From Caldifarciminota bacterium UBA2202 (lineage in GTDB: Bacteria; Hydrothermota; 32-111), in the NCBI GenBank assembly GCA_002327905.1, contig DCUY01000086.1:1-27255 (forward strand): a DNA stretch of 27,255 bases. The letters run 5' to 3'. Position numbers and translations under genes: made by a program. Positions 14,747 through 21,839 of this stretch are shown here, piece by piece (the stretch's first letter is position 1; every line of letters starts with the position of its first letter). The notes under the pieces were generated by a model. That model saw nothing but the letters and a program-made list of their open reading frames with translations. It ran no database searches and was not told the origin of the DNA.

Positions 14747-16058
14747 CATTATTGGTTCCTTCCAGAATGCGTTCAGGATTCCTGACCTTAAGAAGAAGCT
14801 TCTTTATACATTTCTTCTTCTTGGTGTTTACAGGGTAGGTTCGCACATACCTCTCCCGGGAATAGACATACTGGCGCTTTCAAGCTGGTTCAATTCTCAG
14901 GCGGCGGGTGGAATGCTCGGACTGTACGATGTATTCGCTGGAGGAAACCTCCAAAGGGCAACAATATTTGCCTTGGGAATAATGCCTTACATCTCCGCTT
15001 CAATCATTCTGCAGCTCCTCGGAGCAATTTGGCCGTACCTGCAGAAGCTTCAGCAGGAGGGAGATGAAGGAAGAAAGAAGATAACACAGTATACAAGATA
15101 TCTGACCATAGCTCTTGCTCTCATAGAGTCATACGGAATTTCAATATTCCTCGAGGGCTTGAGTCTGTCAGGCTATACAATAGTCCCCGTAGGTGGAATA
15201 GGTTTCCGTCTTCTCACAATGCTCACTTTGACAACAGGCACAATGTTCGTAATGTGGCTCGGAGAGAAGATAACGGACAAAGGCATCGGAAACGGAATTT
15301 CAATAATAATCCTTATAGGAATTGTCGCAAGACTTCCTCAGGACATAATGGATGTTTTAAGGCTTGTATTTGCGGGAACACTCAATATAACTTATGTTGT
15401 GATTTTTCTTGCAGTTATTGTCGGAATGACTGCCGCAGTAGTCTTGGTGACACAGTCGCAGAGAAGAATTCCGGTTCAGTATGCAAAGAGAGTTGTCGGA
15501 AGAAAAGTGTACGGAGGCCAGTCAACATACATTCCGCTCAATGTCAATGCGGCGGGAGTTATTCCTATAATTTTCGCGCAGTCCATAATAATGTTCCCGA
15601 CGACACTTGCAGGTTTCTTCAAAGCAAATCCGATTGCAAACTGGATATTTGAAATATTCACTCCCGGAAGCGCTGTTTACCTTATAACATACGGACTTTT
15701 AATAGTATTCTTCGCATTCTTTTATACATCAGTGGTTATAAATCCTCAGGACATGTCGGAGAACATGAAAAAATACGGAGGATTTATTCCCGGATTGAGG
15801 CCGGGCAAGCAGACAAAAGATTATATTGACAGAGTGATTTCAAGGATTACACTCCCCGGAGCAATATTCTTTGCTCTTGTGGCTATAATACCTATTATAG
15901 TCATCAATCTTACAAGAATTCCTGTTTATTTCGGAGGAACATCAATTCTTATTACAGTGGGAGTCATTCTCGAGACTGTATCGCAGATAGAATCATATCT
16001 GCTGATGAGAAGCTATGAGGGATTCATGAAGAAGGGAAGAATAAAGGGCAGATCGTAA
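14739..16058 (+). CDS. secY: Preprotein translocase subunit SecY (TTG start)
   Basis: A 439-residue channel subunit of the SecYEG translocon in the inner membrane. About ten hydrophobic segments are visible, the first at residues ~20-37 with the plug region after GSHIPLPGID. The cytoplasmic loops SQRRIPVQYAKRVVGRKVYG and YGGFIPGLRPGKQT, which contact ribosome and SecA, are conserved. The start is TTG 14739, inside the end of rplO, with GGAGGTGA at 14728-14735. It would export the signal-peptide proteins encoded at both ends of this cluster. adk starts 1 base after the stop. Confidence 0.97.
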   Translation: MINIIGSFQNAFRIPDLKKKLLYTFLLLGVYRVGSHIPLPGIDILALSSWFNSQAAGGMLGLYDVFAGGNLQRATIFALGIMPYISASIILQLLGAIWPYLQKLQQEGDEGRKKITQYTRYLTIALALIESYGISIFLEGLSLSGYTIVPVGGIGFRLLTMLTLTTGTMFVMWLGEKITDKGIGNGISIIILIGIVARLPQDIMDVLRLVFAGTLNITYVVIFLAVIVGMTAAVVLVTQSQRRIPVQYAKRVVGRKVYGGQSTYIPLNVNAAGVIPIIFAQSIIMFPTTLAGFFKANPIANWIFEIFTPGSAVYLITYGLLIVFFAFFYTSVVINPQDMSENMKKYGGFIPGLRPGKQTKDYIDRVISRITLPGAIFFALVAIIPIIVINLTRIPVYFGGTSILITVGVILETVSQIESYLLMRSYEGFMKKGRIKGRS

Positions 16059-16059
16059 G

Positions 16060-16704
16060 ATGGAGAGAATTGTACTCTTGGGTCCCCCAGGTTCGGGAAA
16101 AGGGACTCAGGCGGAACTGCTCTGTAAAAGAGAAAACTTCATTCACCTTTCAACAGGAGACCTGTTGAGAGGAGAGATCACAGGCAAGACCGAGTTCGGC
16201 AGAATGGTCAAAGAATATATAGACAACGGACTCTTGGTGCCTGATGACAAAATAACGGATTATGTGCTTAATTATTTAAGCAAAAACGATCTCTATAAAA
16301 AGAGAGTGATCTTTGACGGATTCCCAAGGCGGATTTTTCAGTCAGAGGCTCTTATAAATTCAATGAAAGAGAATGCATCCAATCTGGAATGCGCCGTACT
16401 CATTGAACTTGATGACAAGACTGTAATTGACAGACTTTCAAATAGGCTTGTGTGCAGTAAATGCAAAAAGATCTTCCCCGGAACATACGAGGAAGATAAC
16501 TGCAGTGACTGCCATCAGAAGCTTATAAAGCGCACTGATGACAATACGGATGTCATAAAGAAGAGGATTGAAGTTTATAAGGCGGAGACTGAAGAGCTTA
16601 TAGGCTACTTTGAGAAGAAATCAATGCTCAAACGAATTGACGGAATGGGAACCTCGGAAGAGGTCTTTGAAAGAATTAAAAAGGTGCTGAATGAGTATGT
16701 CTAA
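16060..16704 (+). CDS. adk: Adenylate kinase with zinc-binding LID
   Basis: A 214-residue cytosolic enzyme that interconverts AMP, ADP and ATP. It shows the P-loop GPPGSGKGTQ (8-17), the AMP-site STGDLLR (31-37), DGFPR (86-90) and RTDDN with following arginines in the LID. The LID carries a Cys4 zinc site, C132/C135 and C148/C151, as in many Gram-positive and deep-branching bacteria. In many genomes map follows adk; here infA overlaps its end directly. Confidence 0.97.
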   Translation: MERIVLLGPPGSGKGTQAELLCKRENFIHLSTGDLLRGEITGKTEFGRMVKEYIDNGLLVPDDKITDYVLNYLSKNDLYKKRVIFDGFPRRIFQSEALINSMKENASNLECAVLIELDDKTVIDRLSNRLVCSKCKKIFPGTYEEDNCSDCHQKLIKRTDDNTDVIKKRIEVYKAETEELIGYFEKKSMLKRIDGMGTSEEVFERIKKVLNEYV

Positions 16705-16912
16705 AAAAGGAATACTTGTTGAAGGCACTGTTGTTGATCTTCTGCCTGATGCTTGCTTTAAGGTCCAGCTGGACAACAATCATCAGATAATAGGTCATAT
16801 TTCAGGAAAGATGCGTATGAATTACATAAAGATAGCAAAGGGCGACAGAGTTACTGTGGAGCTCTCACCCTACGACCTTTCAAAAGGTCGGATAATATAC
16901 AGATTTAAATAA
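16691..16912 (+). CDS. infA: Translation initiation factor IF-1
   Basis: A 73-residue OB-fold protein that blocks the A site during initiation. VEGTVVDLLPDACFKVQL, then HISGKMRMNYIKIAKGDRVTVELSPYDLSKGRIIYR, match the family along its length. The first ATG (16691) is 4 bases after AAGGTG (16681-16686) inside adk; a second ATG at 16697 would give MSKKGILVEG and 71 residues, and both are credible. rpmJ follows 10 bases after the stop. Confidence 0.96.
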   Translation: MSMSKKGILVEGTVVDLLPDACFKVQLDNNHQIIGHISGKMRMNYIKIAKGDRVTVELSPYDLSKGRIIYRFK

Positions 16913-16922
16913 CGGAGGACAA

Positions 16923-17036
16923 ATGAAAGTCAGATCATCTGTAAAAAAGATTTGCAATAAATGCAAAATCATAAAAAGAAAAGGCGTCGTAAAGATAATT
17001 TGCGAGAACCCGAAGCATAAGCAAAGACAAGGATAA
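16923..17036 (+). CDS. rpmJ: Large ribosomal subunit protein L36, zinc-binding
   Basis: A 37-residue 50S protein, easily missed because of its size. The sequence starts MKVRSSVKKICNKCKIIKRK and ends HKQRQG. The zinc ligands C11, C14, C27 and H32 are all present (Cys-x2-Cys-x12-Cys-x4-His), the C+ form. CGGAGG (16913-16918) lies 4 bases before the ATG. The position between infA and rpsM is canonical. Confidence 0.96.
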   Translation: MKVRSSVKKICNKCKIIKRKGVVKIICENPKHKQRQG

Positions 17037-17047
17037 AGGAGGTCATT

Positions 17048-17431
17048 TTGGCTCGTATTGCTGGTGTTGATTTGCCTAAAAACAAAAAGATTGAAATCGC
17101 GCTTACCTACATCTTCGGAATCGGTGTAACATCATCCGCAAAGATACTCACAGAGTCAGGTGTAGATCCGCTGATCAGAGTTAAGGATTTGAAAGACGAT
17201 GATGTAGAAAAAATAAGGAAAGTGATTGAAAAGGATTACAAGGTCGAAGGTGCTCTCAAAGCCGAAGTCTCAGAGAATATAAAGCGGCTCAAAGAGATTC
17301 AATGCTACCGCGGAATAAGGCATATAAAAGGCCTACCCGTAAGAGGGCAGAGAACAAGAACTAACGCAAGAACGAGGAAGGGTCCTTCCAAGGGAAGCGT
17401 TGCATTGAAGAAAAAGGCGCCAAAGAAATAA
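17048..17431 (+). CDS. rpsM: Small ribosomal subunit protein S13 (TTG start)
   Basis: A 127-residue 30S head protein contacting P-site tRNA and S19. It begins MARIAGVDLPKNKKIEIALTYIFGIG and carries the signature RGIRHIKGLPVRGQRTRTNARTRKG, followed by a basic tail. The start is TTG 17048, 4 bases after AAAGGAGGT (17035-17043), which begins within the rpmJ stop codon. It begins the alpha operon in many bacteria, but no separate promoter is seen here. Confidence 0.97.
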   Translation: MARIAGVDLPKNKKIEIALTYIFGIGVTSSAKILTESGVDPLIRVKDLKDDDVEKIRKVIEKDYKVEGALKAEVSENIKRLKEIQCYRGIRHIKGLPVRGQRTRTNARTRKGPSKGSVALKKKAPKK

Positions 17432-17443
17432 AAGGAGGAAATA

Positions 17444-17842
17444 GTGGCTGCAGAAAAAAAGGTCAAGAAAAGAGTAAAGAAAAAGGTCAGAAAAATAGAA
17501 TCGCAGGGTGTGTGCCATGTGCATTCTTCCTTTAACAATACTATAGTCACAATAACCGATACTGCCGGAAATGTCATAGCATGGTCATCAGCCGGAAATG
17601 TCGGATACAAAGGTTCCAAAAAAGCAACTCCGTTTGCCGCGCAGATTGCCGCGGAAAAAGCAGGCAAAGATGCTTTGAATCTCGGAATGAAGCGCCTTGA
17701 AGTGTGCGTAAAAGGACCGGGCGGAGGCAGAGAGACTGCGGTCAGAGCCTTGAATAATCTCGGTTTCAAGATTACATCCATAAAGGATGTCACTCCGATA
17801 CCGCATAACGGATGCAGACCGCCAAAAAGAAGAAGAGTCTAA
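17444..17842 (+). CDS. rpsK: Small ribosomal subunit protein S11 (GTG start)
   Basis: A 132-residue 30S platform protein. The N-terminal ~20 residues are Lys-rich; then VCHVHSSFNNTIVTITDTAGN, and the C-terminal GGRETAVRALNNLGFKITSI followed by DVTPIPHNGCRPPKRRRV are diagnostic. GTG 17444 follows GGAGG (17434-17438) by 5 bases. It sits between rpsM and rpsD as usual. Confidence 0.97.
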   Translation: MAAEKKVKKRVKKKVRKIESQGVCHVHSSFNNTIVTITDTAGNVIAWSSAGNVGYKGSKKATPFAAQIAAEKAGKDALNLGMKRLEVCVKGPGGGRETAVRALNNLGFKITSIKDVTPIPHNGCRPPKRRRV

Positions 17843-17851
17843 GGAGGCATG

Positions 17852-18478
17852 ATGTCAAGATATATAGAATCAAAATGCAAATTGTGCAGAAGAGAAAGAC
17901 TGAAGTTATTTCTCAAAGGCGACAGATGCAATACAAGCAAATGCGCAATTGAGAGGAACCGCACTACACCGGGAGAACCTGCAAAGAAGATAAGAAAAAA
18001 GCTTTCAGGATACGCCATACAGCTCCGTGAAAAGCAAAAGGTGAAGAGAATGTACGGTCTTCATGAGCAACAGTTCAGAAAGTATTATGAGAATGCGGCG
18101 AGCACGAGAGGAGTAACAGGAGAAATTCTTCTGCAGTTCCTTGAGAGAAGACTGGACAATGTCATATTCAGAGCGGGGTTTGCCCCGTCGCGCTCTTCAG
18201 CGAGACAGCTTGTTAATCACGGACATATTATGGTAAACAAGCACAGAGTCAATATACCAAGCTATATAGTGAAAGAGAGCGATATTGTTGAAGTGCAGGA
18301 AAAATCAAAGAATCTTGATATGATAACACAGACATTGGCAAAAAACGGAGGAAAGACGCGCGAATGGATCGCACTCGATCTTCCGAAAATGTCCGCAACA
18401 GTCAGGCAACTGCCTCAGAGAGCGGATATAGATGCCGATATCAATGAACAGCTTATTATTGAATTGTATTCGAAATAA
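17852..18478 (+). CDS. rpsD: Small ribosomal subunit protein S4, zinc-binding
   Basis: A primary 16S rRNA-binding assembly protein, 208 residues from ATG 17852. I prefer that ATG to 17849 because GGAGG (17843-17847) would leave only 1 base before the latter. The N-terminal zinc knuckle is intact: C9, C12, C26 and C31 (CKLC...RCNTSKC). The S4 RNA-binding domain follows in the middle, LERRLDNVIFRAGFAPSRSSARQ then VNHGHIMVNKHRVNIPSY. In E. coli S4 regulates the alpha operon. Confidence 0.96.
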   Translation: MSRYIESKCKLCRRERLKLFLKGDRCNTSKCAIERNRTTPGEPAKKIRKKLSGYAIQLREKQKVKRMYGLHEQQFRKYYENAASTRGVTGEILLQFLERRLDNVIFRAGFAPSRSSARQLVNHGHIMVNKHRVNIPSYIVKESDIVEVQEKSKNLDMITQTLAKNGGKTREWIALDLPKMSATVRQLPQRADIDADINEQLIIELYSK

Positions 18479-18500
18479 CATTTAACGAAGAGGTAAATAA

Positions 18501-19481
18501 ATGAAATTAAAACCTTTTCAGATGCCGCAGAGTGTCAAACTTGAGGATCAGCGCGGCAACACTTACGGTAAGTTCGTCATAGGACCTTTTGAAAGAGGTT
18601 TCGGAACAACTATGGGCAATGTATTAAGAAGAATACTTCTTTCAAGCATACACGGAGTCAGTGTAACAAAGATTATCTTTGAAAATGCCTTCCATGAATT
18701 TACTACTATAGAGGGTGTCAAAGAGACTGTCACTGATATTGTCCTTAACATCAAGAAGATAAGATTCCAGATGGACGAAGAGATGGATGACAAACGTGTT
18801 ATGATGAACATCAAGGGTCCCAAAGAAGTGGTTGCTGGCGACATCGCCCTTCCTGCGGGAATAGAAATAGTAAATAAAGATCTCTATCTGTTTACAATCA
18901 CAAAGGCAGTATCGGTAAAAGCCGAGCTTGTGATTGAATGGGGCAGAGGATATCTTCAGGCGCAGTATATAAATCCTGACAAGAACATCAAATCCATTCA
19001 ACTTGACGCATTCTTCTCTCCTGTAAAGAGAGTCGTCACAACTCTTGAAAGCATGAGAGTGGGTCAGAGAACTGATTATGACAAGCTGATTCTTGAGATA
19101 ACCACTGATGGAACTATAACTCCTGAAAATGCTTTGAAGCAGTCAGTTGTGATTCTTAAAGGGCACACTGATGTATTTGAGGTGGGAGACAAAAAACTGC
19201 CCGTGATAACAGAAGAGTTTGAAGACGACAATGTTCTTAAAATGAGAGAGCTTCTGTCGAAAAAAGTTACTGACCTTGAACTGAAAGTGAGAGCGAAAAA
19301 TTGTCTTGAAACAAACAGCATTGAGACACTTGCGGATTTGGTTGTCAAGACACGCGATGAGATGCTGAAATATAAAAATTTCGGAAGACAATCCCTTAGC
19401 GAATTAGAAGATAAGTTAAAGGAGCTCGGACTGCATTTCGGCATGGATGTAAACAAGTATTTCAAAAAAGAGAATGACTAA
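18501..19481 (+). CDS. rpoA: DNA-directed RNA polymerase subunit alpha
   Basis: A 326-residue subunit that nucleates RNA polymerase assembly and contacts UP elements. The N-terminal dimerisation domain includes GPFERGFGTTMGNVLRRILLSS and the C-terminal domain (about 255-326) LELKVRAKNCLETNSIETLADL, with the Arg and Asn-Cys corresponding to the DNA-contacting alpha-CTD helix, then FGRQSLSELEDKL. Length is normal. AAGAGGT (18488-18494) precedes the ATG by 6 bases. An intact alpha-CTD fits the AT-rich region upstream of the tuf promoter. Confidence 0.98.
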   Translation: MKLKPFQMPQSVKLEDQRGNTYGKFVIGPFERGFGTTMGNVLRRILLSSIHGVSVTKIIFENAFHEFTTIEGVKETVTDIVLNIKKIRFQMDEEMDDKRVMMNIKGPKEVVAGDIALPAGIEIVNKDLYLFTITKAVSVKAELVIEWGRGYLQAQYINPDKNIKSIQLDAFFSPVKRVVTTLESMRVGQRTDYDKLILEITTDGTITPENALKQSVVILKGHTDVFEVGDKKLPVITEEFEDDNVLKMRELLSKKVTDLELKVRAKNCLETNSIETLADLVVKTRDEMLKYKNFGRQSLSELEDKLKELGLHFGMDVNKYFKKEND

Positions 19482-19490
19482 GGGGGACTT

Positions 19491-19994
19491 ATGAGACATA
19501 ATGACAAAGTCAAAAAATTATCAAGAACAACTGAGCACAGAAATGCTATGCTCAATAACCTCGTGACATCATTGTTTGAAAGAAACGTGGTTATAACAAC
19601 TACCGCGAAAGCAAAGGAGGCGAGAAAACTCGCCGAGAAGATGATAACCATTGCCAAGAAAGAGGATTCCGTTCATACAAGAAGGGAGATTTCCAAGAGA
19701 ATACGTTCAAATGAAATAATAAAGCGTTTATTCGAAGACATAGCCCCCCTGTATAAAGCAAGAAACGGCGGATACACAAGAGTTATTTCAGTCGGAATAA
19801 GAAGAGGAGACGGAGCTTCAACATCGATTCTTGAACTTGTTGAAAAGCCCGCCTCAAAGGATAAAGAGAAGACCGAAAAGAAGGCTGAGAAGAAAGCCGA
19901 GAAGAAGACTGAAAAGAAGGCTGAGAAGAAGACTGAAAAACCGGCAGAGAAAAAGACAGAAAAGAAACCGGACAAGAAAAAAGAAAAAAAATGA
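19491..19994 (+). CDS. rplQ: Large ribosomal subunit protein L17 with long Lys/Glu-rich tail
   Basis: The L17 core occupies residues 1-118: KLSRTTEHRNAMLNNLVTSLFE, TTAKAKEARKLAEKMITIAK, and GGYTRVISVGIRRGDGA. Residues 119-167 form an extra tail made almost wholly of Lys, Glu, Ala and Thr in a repeating EKKAEKKTEKK pattern, about 40% beyond the core. Such tails occur in some ribosomal proteins and are probably disordered, rRNA-binding or solvent exposed; function here is unknown. SD AGGGGG (19481-19486) overlaps the rpoA stop. The gene ends in an ATGA overlap with the following exported-protein gene. Confidence 0.95.
   Translation: MRHNDKVKKLSRTTEHRNAMLNNLVTSLFERNVVITTTAKAKEARKLAEKMITIAKKEDSVHTRREISKRIRSNEIIKRLFEDIAPLYKARNGGYTRVISVGIRRGDGASTSILELVEKPASKDKEKTEKKAEKKAEKKTEKKAEKKTEKPAEKKTEKKPDKKKEKK
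19857..19990 (+). repeat. Purine-rich imperfect tandem repeat coding the L17 tail
   Basis: Imperfect repeats of a 12-15 base unit of the type GAGAAGAAGACTGAAAAG / GCTGAGAAGAAG, almost all A and G on the plus strand. They encode the EKKAEKKTEKK pattern at the end of rplQ. Copy units differ at wobble bases, so the array is coding and partly diverged rather than a fresh slippage product. Confidence 0.6.
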
Positions 19995-21121
19995 ATAAAA
20001 TAAAAAGCCCATTTTTATGGGCTTTTTTGTTATTTGTACTTCCAATATTCATACATGCTGTATCAATAAAAGGCGTCTGGATAACACGCTGGGACATTTA
20101 TTCGGAGAGCCATATTTATGAGATAATAGATTCTCTATCAAAGGCAAATGTGACAGATGCGTTTGTCCAGATCTATGGCTCCGGAACAGCATATTACGAT
20201 TCGAAAATTGCGCCGAAAAAATATGCGGATTTCGACCCTCTCTCTGTTTTTGTATCTTATGCGCATGAAAAAAACATAAGAGTGCATGCATGGGTCAATC
20301 TTCTTTATATGTGGGACAGACAGGAGATGACTGATGATGAGATGCATATCGTGAACAGATATCCGGAGAGTGTCCTTGTCGATGACAAAAACATATCCAT
20401 GCTTGATTATTCGATTGAGAGGCTGAAGACAAGAAACATTGAAGGGATATATGTCTCTCCGTCATCCGAAATAGTATATGACTACTTAATCTTCATAATT
20501 CAGGAAATATTAAATAAATATTCTGTTGACGGAATACATCTCGATTATTCAAGATTTCCGGGCAGGGAATTTGTGTATGACAGGAATCTGAAGACGGATT
20601 ATATGCGCAAGTATGTTATCGGGTATGAAGAACTGAATGATTTAAATACAGAAAAATTATTTGGAAAGTCCGGATTAAACGCTCTGAAAACATGCTGGCA
20701 GAGGCTTCCGAAAGAGCAGTTGAATCAGCTGATAAAGAATATATACACTGACATAAAGGCTATAAATCCGAATGTGCAGCTCTCATCTGCAGTAATAGCG
20801 GATGTGGAATCAGCTGAAATGAATTATTATCAGAACTGGTGGGAGTGGATTGCCAACGGGTACATAGATTTTGTTGTTGTAATGGCTTATTCTCCTTCTC
20901 TCAACGTTTTAAAGAAGCAGATAGAAAAGATAAACACAAAGACATCTCTTGAGAATGTTGTTATAGGGCTCGGAACATACAATCAGACAGTGTTTGATGT
21001 GAAAGCCAATTATGAGGTTCTTGCAAGATATCCTGTCATGGGCTTCTGTCTCTTCTCCAATCAGTCAATCTATGAGAAGAGAGGCTCCTACACTTATATA
21101 GGAAATACCATTTTTAAATAA
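19991..21121 (+). CDS. Secreted GHL10/DUF187-type glycoside hydrolase-like protein
   Basis: A 376-residue predicted exported protein. Residues ~8-23 form a signal peptide (SPFLWAFLLFVLPIFIHA). The rest looks like the TIM-barrel GHL10 (PF02638, YngK-like) family: KGVWITRWD at the start of the barrel, FVQIYGSG, a HAWVNLLYMW strand, and the family hallmark VDGIHLDYSRFPG followed by a later DFVVVMAYSP. The substrate is not established for most members; a bacterial polysaccharide is likely. Start ATG 19991 overlaps the rplQ stop (ATGA) and an intrinsic terminator lies within codons 4-13. A TTG at 20027 is the only start codon after the hairpin and has no ribosome-binding site. Confidence 0.8.
   Translation: MNKIKSPFLWAFLLFVLPIFIHAVSIKGVWITRWDIYSESHIYEIIDSLSKANVTDAFVQIYGSGTAYYDSKIAPKKYADFDPLSVFVSYAHEKNIRVHAWVNLLYMWDRQEMTDDEMHIVNRYPESVLVDDKNISMLDYSIERLKTRNIEGIYVSPSSEIVYDYLIFIIQEILNKYSVDGIHLDYSRFPGREFVYDRNLKTDYMRKYVIGYEELNDLNTEKLFGKSGLNALKTCWQRLPKEQLNQLIKNIYTDIKAINPNVQLSSAVIADVESAEMNYYQNWWEWIANGYIDFVVVMAYSPSLNVLKKQIEKINTKTSLENVVIGLGTYNQTVFDVKANYEVLARYPVMGFCLFSNQSIYEKRGSYTYIGNTIFK
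20002..20028 (+). terminator. Intrinsic terminator of the ribosomal cluster, inside the next gene
   Basis: A perfect 11-bp inverted repeat, AAAAAGCCCAT (20002-20012) and ATGGGCTTTTT (20017-20027), with a TTTT loop, followed by a T6 tract. It is the only terminator-like structure after the 30-gene cluster and begins 8 bases after the rplQ stop. It lies inside codons 4-13 of the downstream gene, which starts at 19991. Confidence 0.75.
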
Positions 21122-21127
21122 ACATAT

Positions 21128-21826
21128 ATGAATAACGGAATGAGCGCTTTATCTGTTACTGAAAAGATCAAAGAGAGATGGGATGAAATTAATAGAGATA
21201 TAAATTCAGTATCAGGAGGCAGAGCAGTTGAAATTATTGCTGTTTCAAAGAATAGAAATATTGAAATGCTTAAATGCGCTTATAACGCAGGAATACGGCA
21301 TTACGGTGAAAATAAGGCGCAGGAGGCGCGCGATAAGGGAGAGTTTTTCAGAAACAGAGATATAAGACTCTCTTTCATCGGCAGGATTCAAAAGAATAAA
21401 ATCAAGTATATTGCAGGAAAATGCTTTTTAATACAGTCAGTCGATTCATATGAAATTGCTTCTGCGATTGATGCGGCGCTAAAAAAAGACGGTATAGAAG
21501 CGGATGTTCTTATTCAGGTGAATTCATCTTATGAAAAAGAAAAAGCGGGATTCTATCCTGAAGATGCGCTTAAAGAGTGGAAGAAAATCAAGATGATGAA
21601 GAATATTCATCTAAAGGGCATAATGACAATAGGAGCCCATACGGAAGATGAAAAAATAATTGAAAAATCATTTGCCGCTACATACGAAGCATATTCGGAA
21701 ATAAAAAAAGAATTTCCCGACTGTGAAATACTCTCAATGGGCATGTCTGACGATTATAAGCTTGCTCTGAAAAATAATTCAAATATGCTCCGTCTGGGAA
21801 GAGTTCTGTTTGAAGGCCTGAATTAA
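21128..21826 (+). CDS. YggS/PROSC-family PLP-binding protein
   Basis: A 232-residue cytosolic protein of the fold-type III PLP family that maintains pyridoxal-phosphate homeostasis. EIIAVSKN holds the PLP lysine (K41), followed by IRHYGENKAQEA, FIGRIQKNKIK, KGIMTIG and the phosphate-binding end LSMGMSDDYKLAL with MLRLGRVLFEG. The residue before FIG is Ser instead of the His found in many members. No Shine-Dalgarno is visible before ATG 21128, and an in-frame ATG at 21140 gives an alternative start. It begins 6 bases after the upstream stop and is likely co-transcribed. Confidence 0.9.
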   Translation: MNNGMSALSVTEKIKERWDEINRDINSVSGGRAVEIIAVSKNRNIEMLKCAYNAGIRHYGENKAQEARDKGEFFRNRDIRLSFIGRIQKNKIKYIAGKCFLIQSVDSYEIASAIDAALKKDGIEADVLIQVNSSYEKEKAGFYPEDALKEWKKIKMMKNIHLKGIMTIGAHTEDEKIIEKSFAATYEAYSEIKKEFPDCEILSMGMSDDYKLALKNNSNMLRLGRVLFEGLN

Positions 21827-21839
21827 AAAAGGAGAGAAA

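Noticed and set aside
15254..15652. Plus-strand 132-codon frame inside secY
   Set aside because: Out-of-frame shadow with an unusual Cys/Asn/Arg-rich translation; secY is clearly the real gene.
17305..17793. Long minus-strand open frame (162 codons) opposite rpsM and rpsK
   Set aside because: It lies fully antisense to two conserved genes, has no ribosome-binding site and no recognisable protein pattern; such frames arise from codon bias of the real genes.
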